Below the pieces are notes generated by a model. The model was not told the DNA's origin. It saw nothing but the letters and a program-made list of their open reading frames with translations, and did not search any database. Of a stretch of DNA of 64,000 nucleotides, positions 54,186-63,814 are shown piece after piece. This DNA is from Dyadobacter sp. 3J3. GTDB taxonomy: Bacteria > Bacteroidota > Bacteroidia > Cytophagales > Spirosomataceae. The stretch covers positions 124,001 through 188,000 of the forward strand of contig NZ_VTOL01000004.1 in assembly GCF_009801115.1 (NCBI RefSeq), given 5' to 3'. Each line of letters begins with the position of its first letter. The stretch's first letter is position 1. The position numbers and the translations under genes are program-made.

Positions 54186-55568
54186 ATGAATGAATGTATC
54201 CTGCGTGGAACGCCTCGCATAGAAATTTTTCTGGCAAAATTTAGTTTGATCATACTCCTTTCTTGTATGATTTTAGTTGCCAATGCGCAAAGTTTTTATG
54301 CAAGTGGTGGAACAATTCATGATTTTAAGGGGATATTTAAAATCGATTCGTTTCCAATAAAGGTAACGGGTCTGGATTCTAAGGCAGGACTTGATTTTGG
54401 CATTTCAAAAATCTGTTTTACCATTGTTCACCCCCGGGTTTCTGATCTGAAAATAGAATTGTTAAGTCCTGATGGTACCAGTATATGGCTTACAAATCGA
54501 AATGGGAAAGATTTTGGAAGTAATTATACCAATACTTGCTTTCGGTCTAACGGTTTTTCTGGTTATGTGCATCAGGCAAGTGCACCATTTACGGGTGAAT
54601 ATATTCCGGATGGCAGAATAAGTTTTTTGAACAACGGGCAAAATCCAAATGGCATCTGGTATCTGATGGTGCAGGATTTGAGATCGGGCGAGAAGGGTAC
54701 AATTAATTTCCTGACACTTGATTTTGACAAAAATCCAACACCTGATTTAGATGTCAGCCCCTGTTCAATGGAAGACGGAACGGGCTGTAAATGTGCAGAT
54801 GGAACGTCGGATTGTGAACTGCTTCCGGATTTGGTAATACTGCAAAGGCTTACCACGGATCAGGTGAAAGAATATCCCTGGAATGATCCGTATTATCCAG
54901 GACAATTGCGCTTAGCAGCCTCAATTGCTAATATTGGAGATGGGCCAATGGAAGCTTTTGGTAATAATAAATGGTACTGCAACACACAGGAAGTTAAAGA
55001 TTCGACGGTGATCTGCAAAGATAAAACGCACCCGCGTCAGCAGATTAATCAACGGATATATAAAAAAAACGGCGATAAACTTACATCATCAGATCGTATT
55101 GCCGGAACCAATTATTACGATGATAAACCAGGTCATAATCACTACCACGTGGATGACTGGGTGGAATTCAGAGTAGTAAAGGAAATTAAAAACAAAACCG
55201 GAAAGGTTGTCAAACGACAATTGGTTTCAAAAGGAAGTAAAGTAAGTTACTGCCTGTTTGATTCCGGGATTTGTAACAATAATGACAGTCTTTGTGTGTT
55301 GAATGGACAGACTTACGGAGACAAAAACCTGATCAATTACGGATTGGGCAATTATGTGGATTGCAAATCATTAAAGCAGGGAATCAGCGTCGGTGGTTAT
55401 GATACCTATGGGATGATGTACGAAGGTCAGTTTGTTACGCTCCCAAAAGGCTTAAAATCAGGAAATTACGTGTTAGAGATTGAAGTTGACCCAACCGGAA
55501 TTTATAAAGAAAAAAATAAGTCCAACAATACTTTTACAATGCCGATCCTGATTTCAAAACAGGAATAA
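54186..55568 (+). CDS. P-domain plus lysyl-oxidase-like secreted protein
   Basis: A 460-residue exported protein (signal peptide near IILLSCMILVANAQ). Residues about 50-180 form a proprotein-convertase P-domain-like jelly roll (LKIELLSPDGTSIWL, FTGEYIPDGRISFLN, GIWYLMVQDLRSGEKGTI). A Cys-rich linker follows (CSMEDGTGCKC). The C-terminal 250 residues resemble lysyl oxidase: LPDLVILQR, ANIGDGPMEAFG, GTNYYDDKPGHNHYHVDDWVEF with an H-x-H-x-H set of likely copper ligands, YCLFDSG, GISVGGYDTYGM, and YVLEIEVDPTGIYKE. It may oxidise amines of surface or matrix proteins; activity is inferred. No T9SS tail is visible. Confidence 0.8.
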   Translation: MNECILRGTPRIEIFLAKFSLIILLSCMILVANAQSFYASGGTIHDFKGIFKIDSFPIKVTGLDSKAGLDFGISKICFTIVHPRVSDLKIELLSPDGTSIWLTNRNGKDFGSNYTNTCFRSNGFSGYVHQASAPFTGEYIPDGRISFLNNGQNPNGIWYLMVQDLRSGEKGTINFLTLDFDKNPTPDLDVSPCSMEDGTGCKCADGTSDCELLPDLVILQRLTTDQVKEYPWNDPYYPGQLRLAASIANIGDGPMEAFGNNKWYCNTQEVKDSTVICKDKTHPRQQINQRIYKKNGDKLTSSDRIAGTNYYDDKPGHNHYHVDDWVEFRVVKEIKNKTGKVVKRQLVSKGSKVSYCLFDSGICNNNDSLCVLNGQTYGDKNLINYGLGNYVDCKSLKQGISVGGYDTYGMMYEGQFVTLPKGLKSGNYVLEIEVDPTGIYKEKNKSNNTFTMPILISKQE

Positions 55569-55603
55569 GCATTCTTCAAAATATAACCCAGTATCACATA
55601 ATA

Positions 55604-55625
55604 CCTCTGACTGAAAAGTCAGAGG
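55604..55625. other. Perfect intergenic hairpin
   Basis: CCTCTGACT and AGTCAGAGG pair around a GAAA tetraloop in the 187-bp gap before the T9SS protein. No T tract follows. It could still slow or end transcription of the upstream gene. Confidence 0.5.
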
Positions 55626-55755
55626 CTTGAAATTCAATGCGTTCACCTAGCAAGGAGCGAGATTAAGAATATTATTTTACTCAGTTTTTGAAAAATTAAT
55701 TACCAATTAAATTATTTAACTCAGCCAGATTATTAGTGTAACTACCTCTTTTATT

Positions 55756-57726
55756 ATGAAAAAATTATTTTACCAATGGTTTATACCAACAATGATTTTG
55801 CTTCTGGCAAATCAGGCTTTTGCACAATGCCCCACAGCTGATTTTACAGCAGTAACTGGCGGCAATTACACGCTTAATGGCAATAAAACACTTGCTATTA
55901 CTTCTTCAATTGGAGATATTAATATCAATGTTAGCGGTACAGGAAACGTTATTTGTATAGCTACGGGCGCAAGCTGGACAAAGACTAACGGAACAAATTT
56001 TGATGGCTCTGTCAGTATCAATGTTTATGGAACTTTCACTTATAACAGCAGCGATAATTTTAATGGCGGCAATACTTCCTACATCAATGTTCAGGATGGC
56101 GGTTTTCTTAATACCAATACAAGCGGAGTCGGGAGTAATTTGCTGATCAATAATCAGGGTACTACTACTTTTACAAATACCGGTACAATTCAATTCAGAG
56201 ATTCATTCTCATTTTATAACATGGGAGCCAAGTCTAAGTTGATTGCGACGGCACCGTCTTTGATTGTTTTTGGTACTAATAACGTAATTGAGAATTCCGG
56301 TTCCATGGAATTCAGCAGTCTTGAAAATGCTGACGCGAAACGTTTTAAAAATGAGGCTTCGGGTGTCATTAATATCAGCCGTTATTTTTACAACCATGGA
56401 GCTATTCTAAACGATGGCGAAATAAATACTTTATGCGGAAGTTTTGGAAGTTCTGCTTGTCAGTTTATCATAGGAGATAAAGGTCCTGGGAAAGAATTTC
56501 AAAATAACGGTTGTATGAATGTAACAGGCGATGTAAATATCCGCGGTGCAGCCTTCATCAACGGAACTCTGACGATCAATAATGGTAACCTGACTATTGA
56601 CAAGAAAATTTCAGGAACTAACGGTTCTATTATTGTTACAAATGGTGTAAGTACAATTTCGAGTGATGGAGGATATAGTGGAACCAATATGAAGTTTTGG
56701 GACGAAAATACCACCAACCACGATTTTGATCATAAAAATAATAACAATCCCGGTGTAACGACGGTTTATACTGTTGAAAAAAGAACTTGTGTAAAAGTAG
56801 AGGTGCTGGGATCCATCGGAGATTATGTTTGGTTTGATAAAAATAAAGACGGAATCCAGAACAACAATGAACTTCCTGCAACAGGTATTAAAGTACAGTT
56901 GTATCAATTTGTCTCAGGAAGTTGGACACAAGTTGTCACCGCTGTGACAGATAGCTACGGTAAATATCTTTTTGACGACCTTCAAAGCGGAACATATAAA
57001 GTGACTTTTATTTTGCCAAGTGGCGGGAAATACTTCTTTACCTTAAAAAATTCAACAACTTCTGACCTCGACAGTGATGTAGATATGACTGGCAACAGCG
57101 GTGAAATCATAATCGATACTTCTTTTCCGGCTGGAAATGTTAAACGGGATAATCTGACTGTTGATGCGGGTATGTACGAGGGAAGCACACCATTACCGGT
57201 TACCTTGATCAGCTTTAACGCTGATAAAGAAAATGAAACTGTACAATTACAATGGATCACTTCTGCTGAAACGAACAGCGAAAGTTTTGATATTGAAAAT
57301 AGTCTCACAGGAAAAACCTGGCAAAAACTTGATAATGTACTGGCCGCAGGTGAAAGTGCAACCAGGATAACTTATTCTTTTACTGACAAAAACCCGTCGA
57401 ATGGCGAAAATTTATATCGTCTTAAAATGATCGACAAAGACGGAACATTTGCTTACAGCAGCATACGTAGTGTTACATTGGAAATCGCAAATCAGGTCAC
57501 GATTTACCCGAATCCGGTAGCCGATCGTATTCAGTTCAAAGTAAATGACTGGTCAAAAATTGGTAAAGTTCAACTTTTTGATTTAAACGGAAGAGCGGTA
57601 TATCAATCTACGAAAGCCCCTGTTGATGGTATTGACGTTAAAAATCTTCCATCCGGATTGTACGCCGTCAGCCTGACGGGGACCAATGGTTCAACAAATA
57701 GTTATAAAGTTTTAATTGCTAAATAA
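55756..57726 (+). CDS. T9SS-sorted surface protein with SdrD B-like domain
   Basis: A 656-residue secreted protein. Signal peptide (FIPTMILLLANQAFAQ), then a repetitive beta-rich region rich in Asn/Gly/Thr (about residues 40-345), probably a beta-helix. A Ca-binding SdrD B-like domain follows at about 352-475 (GDYVWFDKNKDGIQNNNELPATG). After a fibronectin-like segment (FNADKENETVQLQW) comes the C-terminal type IX sorting domain: YPNPVADRIQF, LFDLNGRAVYQS, LPSGLYAVSLTG. It is probably attached to the cell surface or released. Partners unknown. Confidence 0.9.
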   Translation: MKKLFYQWFIPTMILLLANQAFAQCPTADFTAVTGGNYTLNGNKTLAITSSIGDININVSGTGNVICIATGASWTKTNGTNFDGSVSINVYGTFTYNSSDNFNGGNTSYINVQDGGFLNTNTSGVGSNLLINNQGTTTFTNTGTIQFRDSFSFYNMGAKSKLIATAPSLIVFGTNNVIENSGSMEFSSLENADAKRFKNEASGVINISRYFYNHGAILNDGEINTLCGSFGSSACQFIIGDKGPGKEFQNNGCMNVTGDVNIRGAAFINGTLTINNGNLTIDKKISGTNGSIIVTNGVSTISSDGGYSGTNMKFWDENTTNHDFDHKNNNNPGVTTVYTVEKRTCVKVEVLGSIGDYVWFDKNKDGIQNNNELPATGIKVQLYQFVSGSWTQVVTAVTDSYGKYLFDDLQSGTYKVTFILPSGGKYFFTLKNSTTSDLDSDVDMTGNSGEIIIDTSFPAGNVKRDNLTVDAGMYEGSTPLPVTLISFNADKENETVQLQWITSAETNSESFDIENSLTGKTWQKLDNVLAAGESATRITYSFTDKNPSNGENLYRLKMIDKDGTFAYSSIRSVTLEIANQVTIYPNPVADRIQFKVNDWSKIGKVQLFDLNGRAVYQSTKAPVDGIDVKNLPSGLYAVSLTGTNGSTNSYKVLIAK

Positions 57727-57785
57727 GGCAATTGAAAATACTTCTCTTGCCATTAGACGTCATAATAACCCAGCAAAAGTGAAGC

Positions 57786-57823
57786 ACCCCCGTCAGATGC
57801 ATATCTGCGGGGGTTGTTTTTTT
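57786..57823 (+). terminator. Terminator after the T9SS protein gene
   Basis: CCCCCG...CAGAT pairs with ATCTGCGGGGG, with one bulge and a GCAT loop, then TTGTTTTTTT. Confidence 0.88.
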
Positions 57824-57957
57824 GTTAAAAAAATAGTTATGTTAGTCTATATTTCAGGTTAATTATTTGAACCTATCTGCTTGAAAATGGTTTAATAAAA
57901 TAAACCGGTTAGGTAATTTCGTTAAGTATTTATTCAAACTATAATATAACCAGAGCA

Positions 57958-58416
57958 ATGAAAGGGTTTAAAAACATTATTTATTTGCTTGCAGTAGTTG
58001 CATTGACTTTTTCAACAGCACAAGCAGCGGATGGCAGAAAAAAAGAAACGAAAGTAAAGGCAGATGCAGGGATAAAATTTACAGAAGGGAATTGGGCTTC
58101 AATTCTTAAAAAAGCAAAAGCGGAGAAAAAAGTAATTTTCCTTGATGCTTACACGACATGGTGCGGACCTTGTAAATTACTGCAAAAAAATGTTTTCACG
58201 AAGCCGGAAGTTGGTGCTCTGTTTAACCAGAAATTTATTAACGTTAAAGTTGATATGGAAAGCGGTGAAGGTCCAAAACTGGCTCAGAAATATCCATTGG
58301 AAGGTTACCCAACACTTTTCTTCATCGATGGAGATGGGAAAATTGTAAAACAAGTAATCGGATATCAAAATCCTGAAACGCTTGTAAGTATCGGGAAAGC
58401 AATTCCAGCTATTTAA
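57958..58416 (+). CDS. Periplasmic thioredoxin-family protein
   Basis: A 152-residue protein with signal peptide (LLAVVALTFSTAQA) and a thioredoxin fold. The active site WCGPC is at residues 68-72 and the cis-proline is in YPTLFFIDGDG. It fits the DUF255/thioredoxin_7-like secreted oxidoreductases of Bacteroidota, acting on disulfides in the periplasm. It ends just before the GTCA repeat array. Confidence 0.92.
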   Translation: MKGFKNIIYLLAVVALTFSTAQAADGRKKETKVKADAGIKFTEGNWASILKKAKAEKKVIFLDAYTTWCGPCKLLQKNVFTKPEVGALFNQKFINVKVDMESGEGPKLAQKYPLEGYPTLFFIDGDGKIVKQVIGYQNPETLVSIGKAIPAI

Positions 58417-58422
58417 TTTTTA

Positions 58423-58843
58423 GTCAGGGGATTTAGATACTTGAAAGTTTTTGAAATAAAGGTCAGGGTTTGTCATTTATTGTGAAATGTAGTCAAGGGA
58501 TTTTAGATAATTGAATTTTCTTGAAATAAGTCATTTATCGTCAAGTGTTGTCAGGTATGGTCATTGATTGGCCATACCTGATTTCGTTTAAAGTTGTGAA
58601 GTTTGGTCAGCGAATTTTTGATCTTTGAATTTAATTGAAAAACTGTCATTTATTGTCAAGTATAGTCATTTCCTCACGGGCTTACCAATCCCAAACAACA
58701 AATGACCAAACCTGACAAAGAGTGACAATTCCTGACTTCCCATAAAGTGTTTAAAAACAAAAATTGTCAAGTCCTGTCATCCAGCAAGAGCAAAATACCC
58801 CTGACTATAAATGACAAAACCTGACAACAAATGACTATACTTG
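58423..58843. repeat. Array of GTCA tetramers phased at 10 bp, both orientations
   Basis: GTCA begins at 58423, 58462, 58472, 58492, 58530, 58540, 58550, 58560, 58606, 58645, 58655, 58665, 58766 and 58776, with GTGA variants at 58482 and 58596. The reverse form TGAC begins at 58703, 58713, 58723, 58733, 58802, 58812, 58822 and 58832. Inside each block the spacing is exactly 10 bp. Blocks are joined by a related spacer of about 38-39 bp (GGGATTTTAGATAATTGAAT-like), giving a 68-69 bp super-period. CAAGTATAGTCATTT at 58657-58671 recurs inverted at 58829-58843. A 10-bp hairpin lies at 58551-58581. The array fills the whole gap between the convergent thioredoxin and gmd genes. Confidence 0.93.
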
Positions 58844-58853
58844 TTAAAGAAGA

Positions 58854-59966
58854 TTATTCGAAATAATTCATAACCCTGTGCCCGCTATTTTCAAGTAGCT
58901 GATCTTTTTTAAACAAGGCTACATCGGCGGTAACCATATCTTTCACCAAAGCCGCCAAATCATATTTTGGTTTCCAGCCTAATTTTGTCATTGATTTTGT
59001 TGGATCGCCGATCAACAATTCCACTTCTGTCGGGCGGAAATATTTTGCATCAATGGCAACCACTTCTTTCCCAATTTCAATCTGATAAGCCGGATCGTTA
59101 CATTTAGCTACTTTCGCAATTTCAGTAACACCTTCACCTGAAAATTCCAGTTCAATACCAACTTCGGCAAATGACATGCGTACGAAATCACGGATACGTG
59201 TGGTAATTCCGGTTGCAATTACGAAATCTTCCGCAACTTCCTGCTGAAGAATGAGCCACATTGCTTCTACGAAATCTTTTGCATGGCCCCAGTCACGTTG
59301 TGCGTCCAGGTTGCCAAGATAAACTTTATCCTGCAAGCCTAAGGCAATTCTGGCAACGGCGCGGGTTATTTTACGGGTAACGAAAGTTTCTCCGCGCAAT
59401 GGTGATTCATGGTTGAAAAGAATTCCATTCACCGCAAACATATCGTAAGCTTCACGATAATTCACCGTAATCCAGTACCCGTACAATTTTGCAACGGCAT
59501 AAGGTGAACGTGGATAGAAGGGTGTCGTTTCTGATTGAGGAACCTGCTGAACCAAGCCGTAAAGTTCGGAAGTAGAAGCCTGATATATCTTTGTTTTCTT
59601 GGTTAAACCCAATAAACGAACAGCTTCAAGAATCCGGAGCGTTCCGATTCCGTCCACATTGGCGGTGTACTCCGGTTCTTCAAAACTTACCTGAACATGG
59701 GACATAGCGCCCAGGTTATATATTTCGTCAGGCTGTACTTCCTGAATGATACGAATGATGTTGGTAGAATCACTCAGATCGCCATAGTGTAAGTGGAAAC
59801 GTACATTCTTTTCGTGCGGATCTTCATAGATATGGTCAATCCGCTGCGTGTTGAATAGTGAGCTGCGGCGTTTGATGCCATGTACCTCGTAGCCTTTGCT
59901 CAAAAGCAATTCAGCCAAATAGGCTCCATCCTGACCTGTAATACCTGTAATTAGTGCCTTTTTCAT
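58854..59966 (-). CDS. gmd: GDP-mannose 4,6-dehydratase
   Basis: Makes GDP-4-keto-6-deoxymannose for fucose, colitose or rhamnose-type surface sugars. The 370-residue SDR shows [48 protein letters not shown] and catalytic YAVAK, and [19 protein letters not shown]. No fucose synthase (fcl) follows in the window, so the product use is unclear. A -7 box (TACCTTTG, plus 59992-59999) lies upstream. Confidence 0.96.
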   Translation of the reverse strand: MKKALITGITGQDGAYLAELLLSKGYEVHGIKRRSSLFNTQRIDHIYEDPHEKNVRFHLHYGDLSDSTNIIRIIQEVQPDEIYNLGAMSHVQVSFEEPEYTANVDGIGTLRILEAVRLLGLTKKTKIYQASTSELYGLVQQVPQSETTPFYPRSPYAVAKLYGYWITVNYREAYDMFAVNGILFNHESPLRGETFVTRKITRAVARIALGLQDKVYLGNLDAQRDWGHAKDFVEAMWLILQQEVAEDFVIATGITTRIRDFVRMSFAEVGIELEFSGEGVTEIAKVAKCNDPAYQIEIGKEVVAIDAKYFRPTEVELLIGDPTKSMTKLGWKPKYDLAALVKDMVTADVALFKKDQLLENSGHRVMNYFE

Positions 59967-59991
59967 TATAAGTTAGTATGTATATAAAATA

Positions 59992-59999
59992 CAAAGGTA
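59992..59999 (-). promoter_or_regulatory. Possible -7 box for gmd
   Basis: CAAAGGTA reads TACCTTTG on the minus strand 26 bp before the gmd ATG. No clear -33 box. Confidence 0.4.
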
Positions 60000-60027
60000 A
60001 AATTATTAGCGAATTCTTAAATTTAAT

Positions 60028-60582
60028 CTATTCTGAGGGAAGACGAATCAGCAAACTGCGCTTTATTTCAACCCGGTCTGCAAGAATCACCGCTGACGAA
60101 TATTGCCCACGGATTTGTTCCAGGAATTGTTCTGCATCACTGCGATACATAAAATCTCCGGCTTTTACACGGTATGTCGGCTGGGAATAAGAAACGTAAG
60201 GATTAAGATCCGGGAACGACTGATAAATGTATGATTTTGCGTTATCAGCTTCCTGGCGCACATTGCCTACATAAAGTTGTATTCTGTATCCGCTGATATA
60301 TCGTATGGCTTTATTTTGCTGAGCCATGGTATCCAAAACTGTCTGGAGTTTTTTATTGACATTTAACGGCTTGTCGCTGTTTTTATAAACATTATCAACC
60401 GGCTGTGACTCGGTTTTTTTTGTGGCAACCGGTTCAACATAATCAAACCTTGGCCTTACGGAAGTCAGATCTTCACGGTAATCGGCTGATGATATGTTGG
60501 CGGTCGTTTTCTTGCTGCATCCTGAAAGAGCCAGAAAAGCAAAAGGAATTACCAGCAAAAATATTTTCTTTTTCAGCAACAT
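60028..60582 (-). CDS. SPOR-domain lipoprotein
   Basis: A 184-residue lipoprotein (lipobox LALSGC) with an acidic linker. The C-terminal SPOR domain has ISGYRIQLYVGNVRQEADNAKSYIYQSFPDLNPYVSYSQPTYRVKAGDFMYRSDAEQF. SPOR domains bind septal peptidoglycan stripped of stem peptides. It therefore probably acts at the division site. It sits 61 bp upstream of gmd on the same strand. Confidence 0.9.
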   Translation of the reverse strand: MLLKKKIFLLVIPFAFLALSGCSKKTTANISSADYREDLTSVRPRFDYVEPVATKKTESQPVDNVYKNSDKPLNVNKKLQTVLDTMAQQNKAIRYISGYRIQLYVGNVRQEADNAKSYIYQSFPDLNPYVSYSQPTYRVKAGDFMYRSDAEQFLEQIRGQYSSAVILADRVEIKRSLLIRLPSE

Positions 60583-60705
60583 GATGAAGTGATTGGTAAC
60601 AAACTCACAAACTTAACCAAAAATGGATAGATAAACCATCTTCCTGTGCTATTTTGAATCTAATACCTAACTTTGCCAAGCTTACACGATATCAACTTTA
60701 AACCC

Positions 60706-61716
60706 ATGCAAGAAAACGTTTCCCTGCGCCATTTTAATACTTTCGGGCTGGAATCCCGGGCGCAATTTTTTGAAGAAGCGGAATCAACCGCGGCACTCGC
60801 TGATATTATTAAAAACCCACTCTGGAAAGAAATCCCCAAGTTTATCTTAGGAGGCGGTAGTAATATTCTGTTCACTCAGGATATTGATGCATTGGTAATT
60901 AAAATAGCAATAAAGGGAATCGAGCTTATAAAAGAGGATCAGGATTTTGTGTGGCTTCACGCGGGAGCGGGCGAAAAATGGCATGATTTCGTGATGTATT
61001 GTGTGGAACATGGTTATGCAGGTGTTGAAAACTTGTCGTTAATTCCGGGAACAATAGGAGCGGCGCCAATGCAGAATATCGGTGCTTATGGTGTGGAGAT
61101 AAAAGATGTAGTCGAAACTGTTGAAGCGATTTCCATGGAAACTGCTGAAATGAAAACTTTCTCAAAAGAGGAGTGTCTGTTTGGCTATCGGGAAAGTATT
61201 TTCAAACACGCCTTAAAAGGAAAATTAGTCATTACCGGTGTGGTATTTCGCTTAAATAAAAAACCGGTTTATCATGTTGAATACGGCGACATTCAGAAAA
61301 CTTTGGCAGAAATGAATGTTGAAACGCCTTCCATCAAAGCAATAAGTGAAGCAGTAATTCGCATTCGGGAAAGTAAACTCCCAGACCCGGCAGAAATTGG
61401 AAATGCAGGTAGTTTTTTCAAAAACCCGGAAATTCCGATAGAACAATTTGATAAGTTAAGATTGGATTTCCCAACTGTTCCGGGTTATCCTACCATTACT
61501 GGTTTTGTAAAAGTACCGGCAGGCTGGCTTATTGAACAGGCTGGATGGAAAGGTTACCGTGAAGGTGATATTGGTGTTCACGCGCGCCAGGCACTGGTTT
61601 TGGTAAATTATGGTGGAGGTTCGGGCGCTCAAATCAAGGCACTTTCAGAAAAAATACAGAAATCTGTTAAAGAAAAGTACGGGATTGACCTGAGCGCCGA
61701 AGTTAATTTTGTGTAA
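60706..61716 (+). CDS. murB: UDP-N-acetylenolpyruvoylglucosamine reductase
   Basis: FAD enzyme that makes UDP-MurNAc in peptidoglycan synthesis. The ATG at 60706 gives 336 residues (MQENVSLRHFNTFGLESRA). FAD-binding landmarks are FILGGGSNILF, HAGAGEKWHDFVMY, NLSLIPGTIGAAPMQNIGAYGVEIKD and FGYRESIFK. The C-terminal GSFFKNPEIP (catalytic Ser in GSFFKNP) and AGWLIEQAGWKGYREGDIGVH are the type I features. It follows a divergent gap with the SPOR gene. Confidence 0.95.
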   Translation: MQENVSLRHFNTFGLESRAQFFEEAESTAALADIIKNPLWKEIPKFILGGGSNILFTQDIDALVIKIAIKGIELIKEDQDFVWLHAGAGEKWHDFVMYCVEHGYAGVENLSLIPGTIGAAPMQNIGAYGVEIKDVVETVEAISMETAEMKTFSKEECLFGYRESIFKHALKGKLVITGVVFRLNKKPVYHVEYGDIQKTLAEMNVETPSIKAISEAVIRIRESKLPDPAEIGNAGSFFKNPEIPIEQFDKLRLDFPTVPGYPTITGFVKVPAGWLIEQAGWKGYREGDIGVHARQALVLVNYGGGSGAQIKALSEKIQKSVKEKYGIDLSAEVNFV

Positions 61717-61735
61717 TAGGTCTGGCTTTAAATTT

Positions 61736-63730
61736 TTATTTGGCCAGCATAACTTTACGACCAATATATTTTTCTCCAACCTGAATTTGTAGGAAGTATT
61801 CTCCGGCAAGAAAATCCTTCAGATCCAAAGTCACCCATTGCTGTTGAGAATAGGTAATTGTTTTTATTTTGGATCCACTTTTCGTGAATATTTGAATTTG
61901 ATGAATTTTTTCTGAGTTGGAAATGATGTTTACGATTTCAGTGACAGGATTGGGATAAACCGTTATATCCAGGTTTTCTGAATTATCGCCACTTTTCTTG
62001 ATAACTTCAAGAGAAGATAGTCCGGATTCTGACGTATCGGAATAACCTCTGATTTTGTAAGTATAGGCTATTCCCGTTTTGGCTGAAAGGTCAGTATATT
62101 CTGTATCTGTTTTTGGCAAATAAATAATTTCATGAGATCTTGATGCGTCTTTTCCATCAAATCTTTCTAATATGTAACCGGTAATATTTTGCAGCTGATT
62201 CCATGTTAACACTACATTATTCTCAACTTCGGAAGAACTCAGTGTCATTGCCCCAAGGTCCGTGTACGGAGCAATTTTTTGATGATGAAATGCAAAAGCG
62301 CGAAATCCCTTCGTGTTTTTTAAAAACGGGCCAATGTAAACCCAGGGCGCACTCGATAAACCGGAATGATGATATTTTGAAGGTAAATATTTGATTAAAG
62401 AATCGGTTCCGACTTCTTTCAGCTTAACAATAATTTTATTCGCCTCAGCTCTGCCGGATTTAAGTTTTTGCCATTCCTTGTTTAGATAAAAGAAATCCTT
62501 AACAGAATAGTTCGAAATTGGTTCCTGGCTTCCTTCGATGTTAGTCGTCAGCGTATCATTGGGATAAACCATTTCCTGATAGTCTTCAAATACCATTGTT
62601 ATTTCGTCTTTCTGCGGCGAGGAATAGAATACCTTTTTTAGATTTGGAGAAGTGATTTTTTCCTTTTGTCCATAATGAAAATATCCGGCCATTTCAGCGA
62701 GATCCTGACCAATTTTCAGATACCCATCCAATCCATAGTGAAACCCATTCCATTCGGGGGCACCAAGCGCCGCATACGACTGGATAATCGGATGATTTGT
62801 TTCCAGTGTTCTTTGCTGCTCACGAAGCACTCCAATCCGGTCGTCGTAGGCACCACCGCCGAATAAGGGCAATTGAAAGACATATATTTTTTGAGTTGCC
62901 GGATAATCCTCCTTCCATTGTGATACAATTTTTTCAAACCGTGATCCCCAAATTTCCGGGTCGCCACCTGACGCCTCATTTTCACCCTGCCAATAAAACA
63001 TTCCTTTTATGAAAGGTATCAATCCTGTTTGCTGGGCGCCATTGAGCAATGCACCGTACTGGCTTATCGGGTCAGAATGATTATTTTCATTTCTTGCCGT
63101 TAGCTGAACAACGGAAGCTCCCGCTGCGGAACCATTAATGATGCAGGTTGGGATCTGGTATTTCTCTGCAACTCTTCTTTGGAATTCAATACCAAAAATT
63201 CCGACACGCTGTGTCAGTTCATTCGACAAACCCCACAGCAGTGGTCCGCCTGCAGAGCCGTAGGTCCTCGCATATTCGTTTCTGTAAGGATAATTAACCT
63301 CCCAGGAAACTGCGTTTGACTGACCATAAATAATATAGAAATCCCCGGCAACGACGTCATTTCTCCTGACAATCAGACTTGAATCTTTTGAAGATTTACA
63401 GGCATAAACCTCAAAAGCATATTCTGCCAGCTCCGCATTGATTTTTGTATTTAAACTGAAAGGAGCATTATTAGAGGCTTTGAAAAGGCTGCTTTTCAGA
63501 TAACCGTTTCTGGTATTATTTCGGTATTTGACAATGGAGATATAGGAATAGCCAGGGGCTTGAATTGTTCCTGAAATTATTATGTCTGCAAAGTTTGTAC
63601 TATCTCTTCCAAAAAGTTGTTTATCGTGCGGTAGTTTGTCAAAATAAGCAAGGTCGAATTGTTGGGCCTGTAAATGGGATAATCCTGAAACTATATAGCA
63701 AAGACAAAAGGAGAGTATTACTTTAAACAT
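61736..63730 (-). CDS. Sialate O-acetylesterase-like protein with T9SS tail
   Basis: A 664-residue secreted SGNH-type esterase. Signal peptide, then a beta domain and an esterase core with YIIYGQSNA (catalytic Ser), FYWQGENEA, and a C-terminal Asp/His region GFHYGLDGYLKIG. A fibronectin type III-like domain follows (LTWNQLQNITGYILERF). The T9SS sorting domain ends it: VYPNPVTEIVNII, IFTKSGSKI and LAGEYFLQIQVGEKYIGRKVML. It may deacetylate sialic acids or other glycans at the cell surface; substrate is inferred. Stop codon lies 19 bp from that of murB. Confidence 0.88.
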   Translation of the reverse strand: MFKVILSFCLCYIVSGLSHLQAQQFDLAYFDKLPHDKQLFGRDSTNFADIIISGTIQAPGYSYISIVKYRNNTRNGYLKSSLFKASNNAPFSLNTKINAELAEYAFEVYACKSSKDSSLIVRRNDVVAGDFYIIYGQSNAVSWEVNYPYRNEYARTYGSAGGPLLWGLSNELTQRVGIFGIEFQRRVAEKYQIPTCIINGSAAGASVVQLTARNENNHSDPISQYGALLNGAQQTGLIPFIKGMFYWQGENEASGGDPEIWGSRFEKIVSQWKEDYPATQKIYVFQLPLFGGGAYDDRIGVLREQQRTLETNHPIIQSYAALGAPEWNGFHYGLDGYLKIGQDLAEMAGYFHYGQKEKITSPNLKKVFYSSPQKDEITMVFEDYQEMVYPNDTLTTNIEGSQEPISNYSVKDFFYLNKEWQKLKSGRAEANKIIVKLKEVGTDSLIKYLPSKYHHSGLSSAPWVYIGPFLKNTKGFRAFAFHHQKIAPYTDLGAMTLSSSEVENNVVLTWNQLQNITGYILERFDGKDASRSHEIIYLPKTDTEYTDLSAKTGIAYTYKIRGYSDTSESGLSSLEVIKKSGDNSENLDITVYPNPVTEIVNIISNSEKIHQIQIFTKSGSKIKTITYSQQQWVTLDLKDFLAGEYFLQIQVGEKYIGRKVMLAK

Positions 63731-63760
63731 GATATGAATAAGAGGGTGGTGTATAGATAA

Positions 63761-63792
63761 AAAAGCGGGACATTTCAGATGAAATGTCCCGC
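63761..63792 (-). terminator. Terminator of the ROK-family gene
   Basis: GCGGGACATTTCA and its 13-bp perfect complement (63780-63792) around a GA loop. The A run on the plus strand gives a T run for transcripts on the minus strand. Confidence 0.9.
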
Positions 63793-63814
63793 CCTCGAGG
63801 CAAAAAATATTTTA

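Noticed and set aside
58551..58581. The 10-bp hairpin in the GTCA array as the thioredoxin terminator
   Set aside because: It has an 11-nt loop and is not followed by a T run. It remains possible but is not supported as a terminator.
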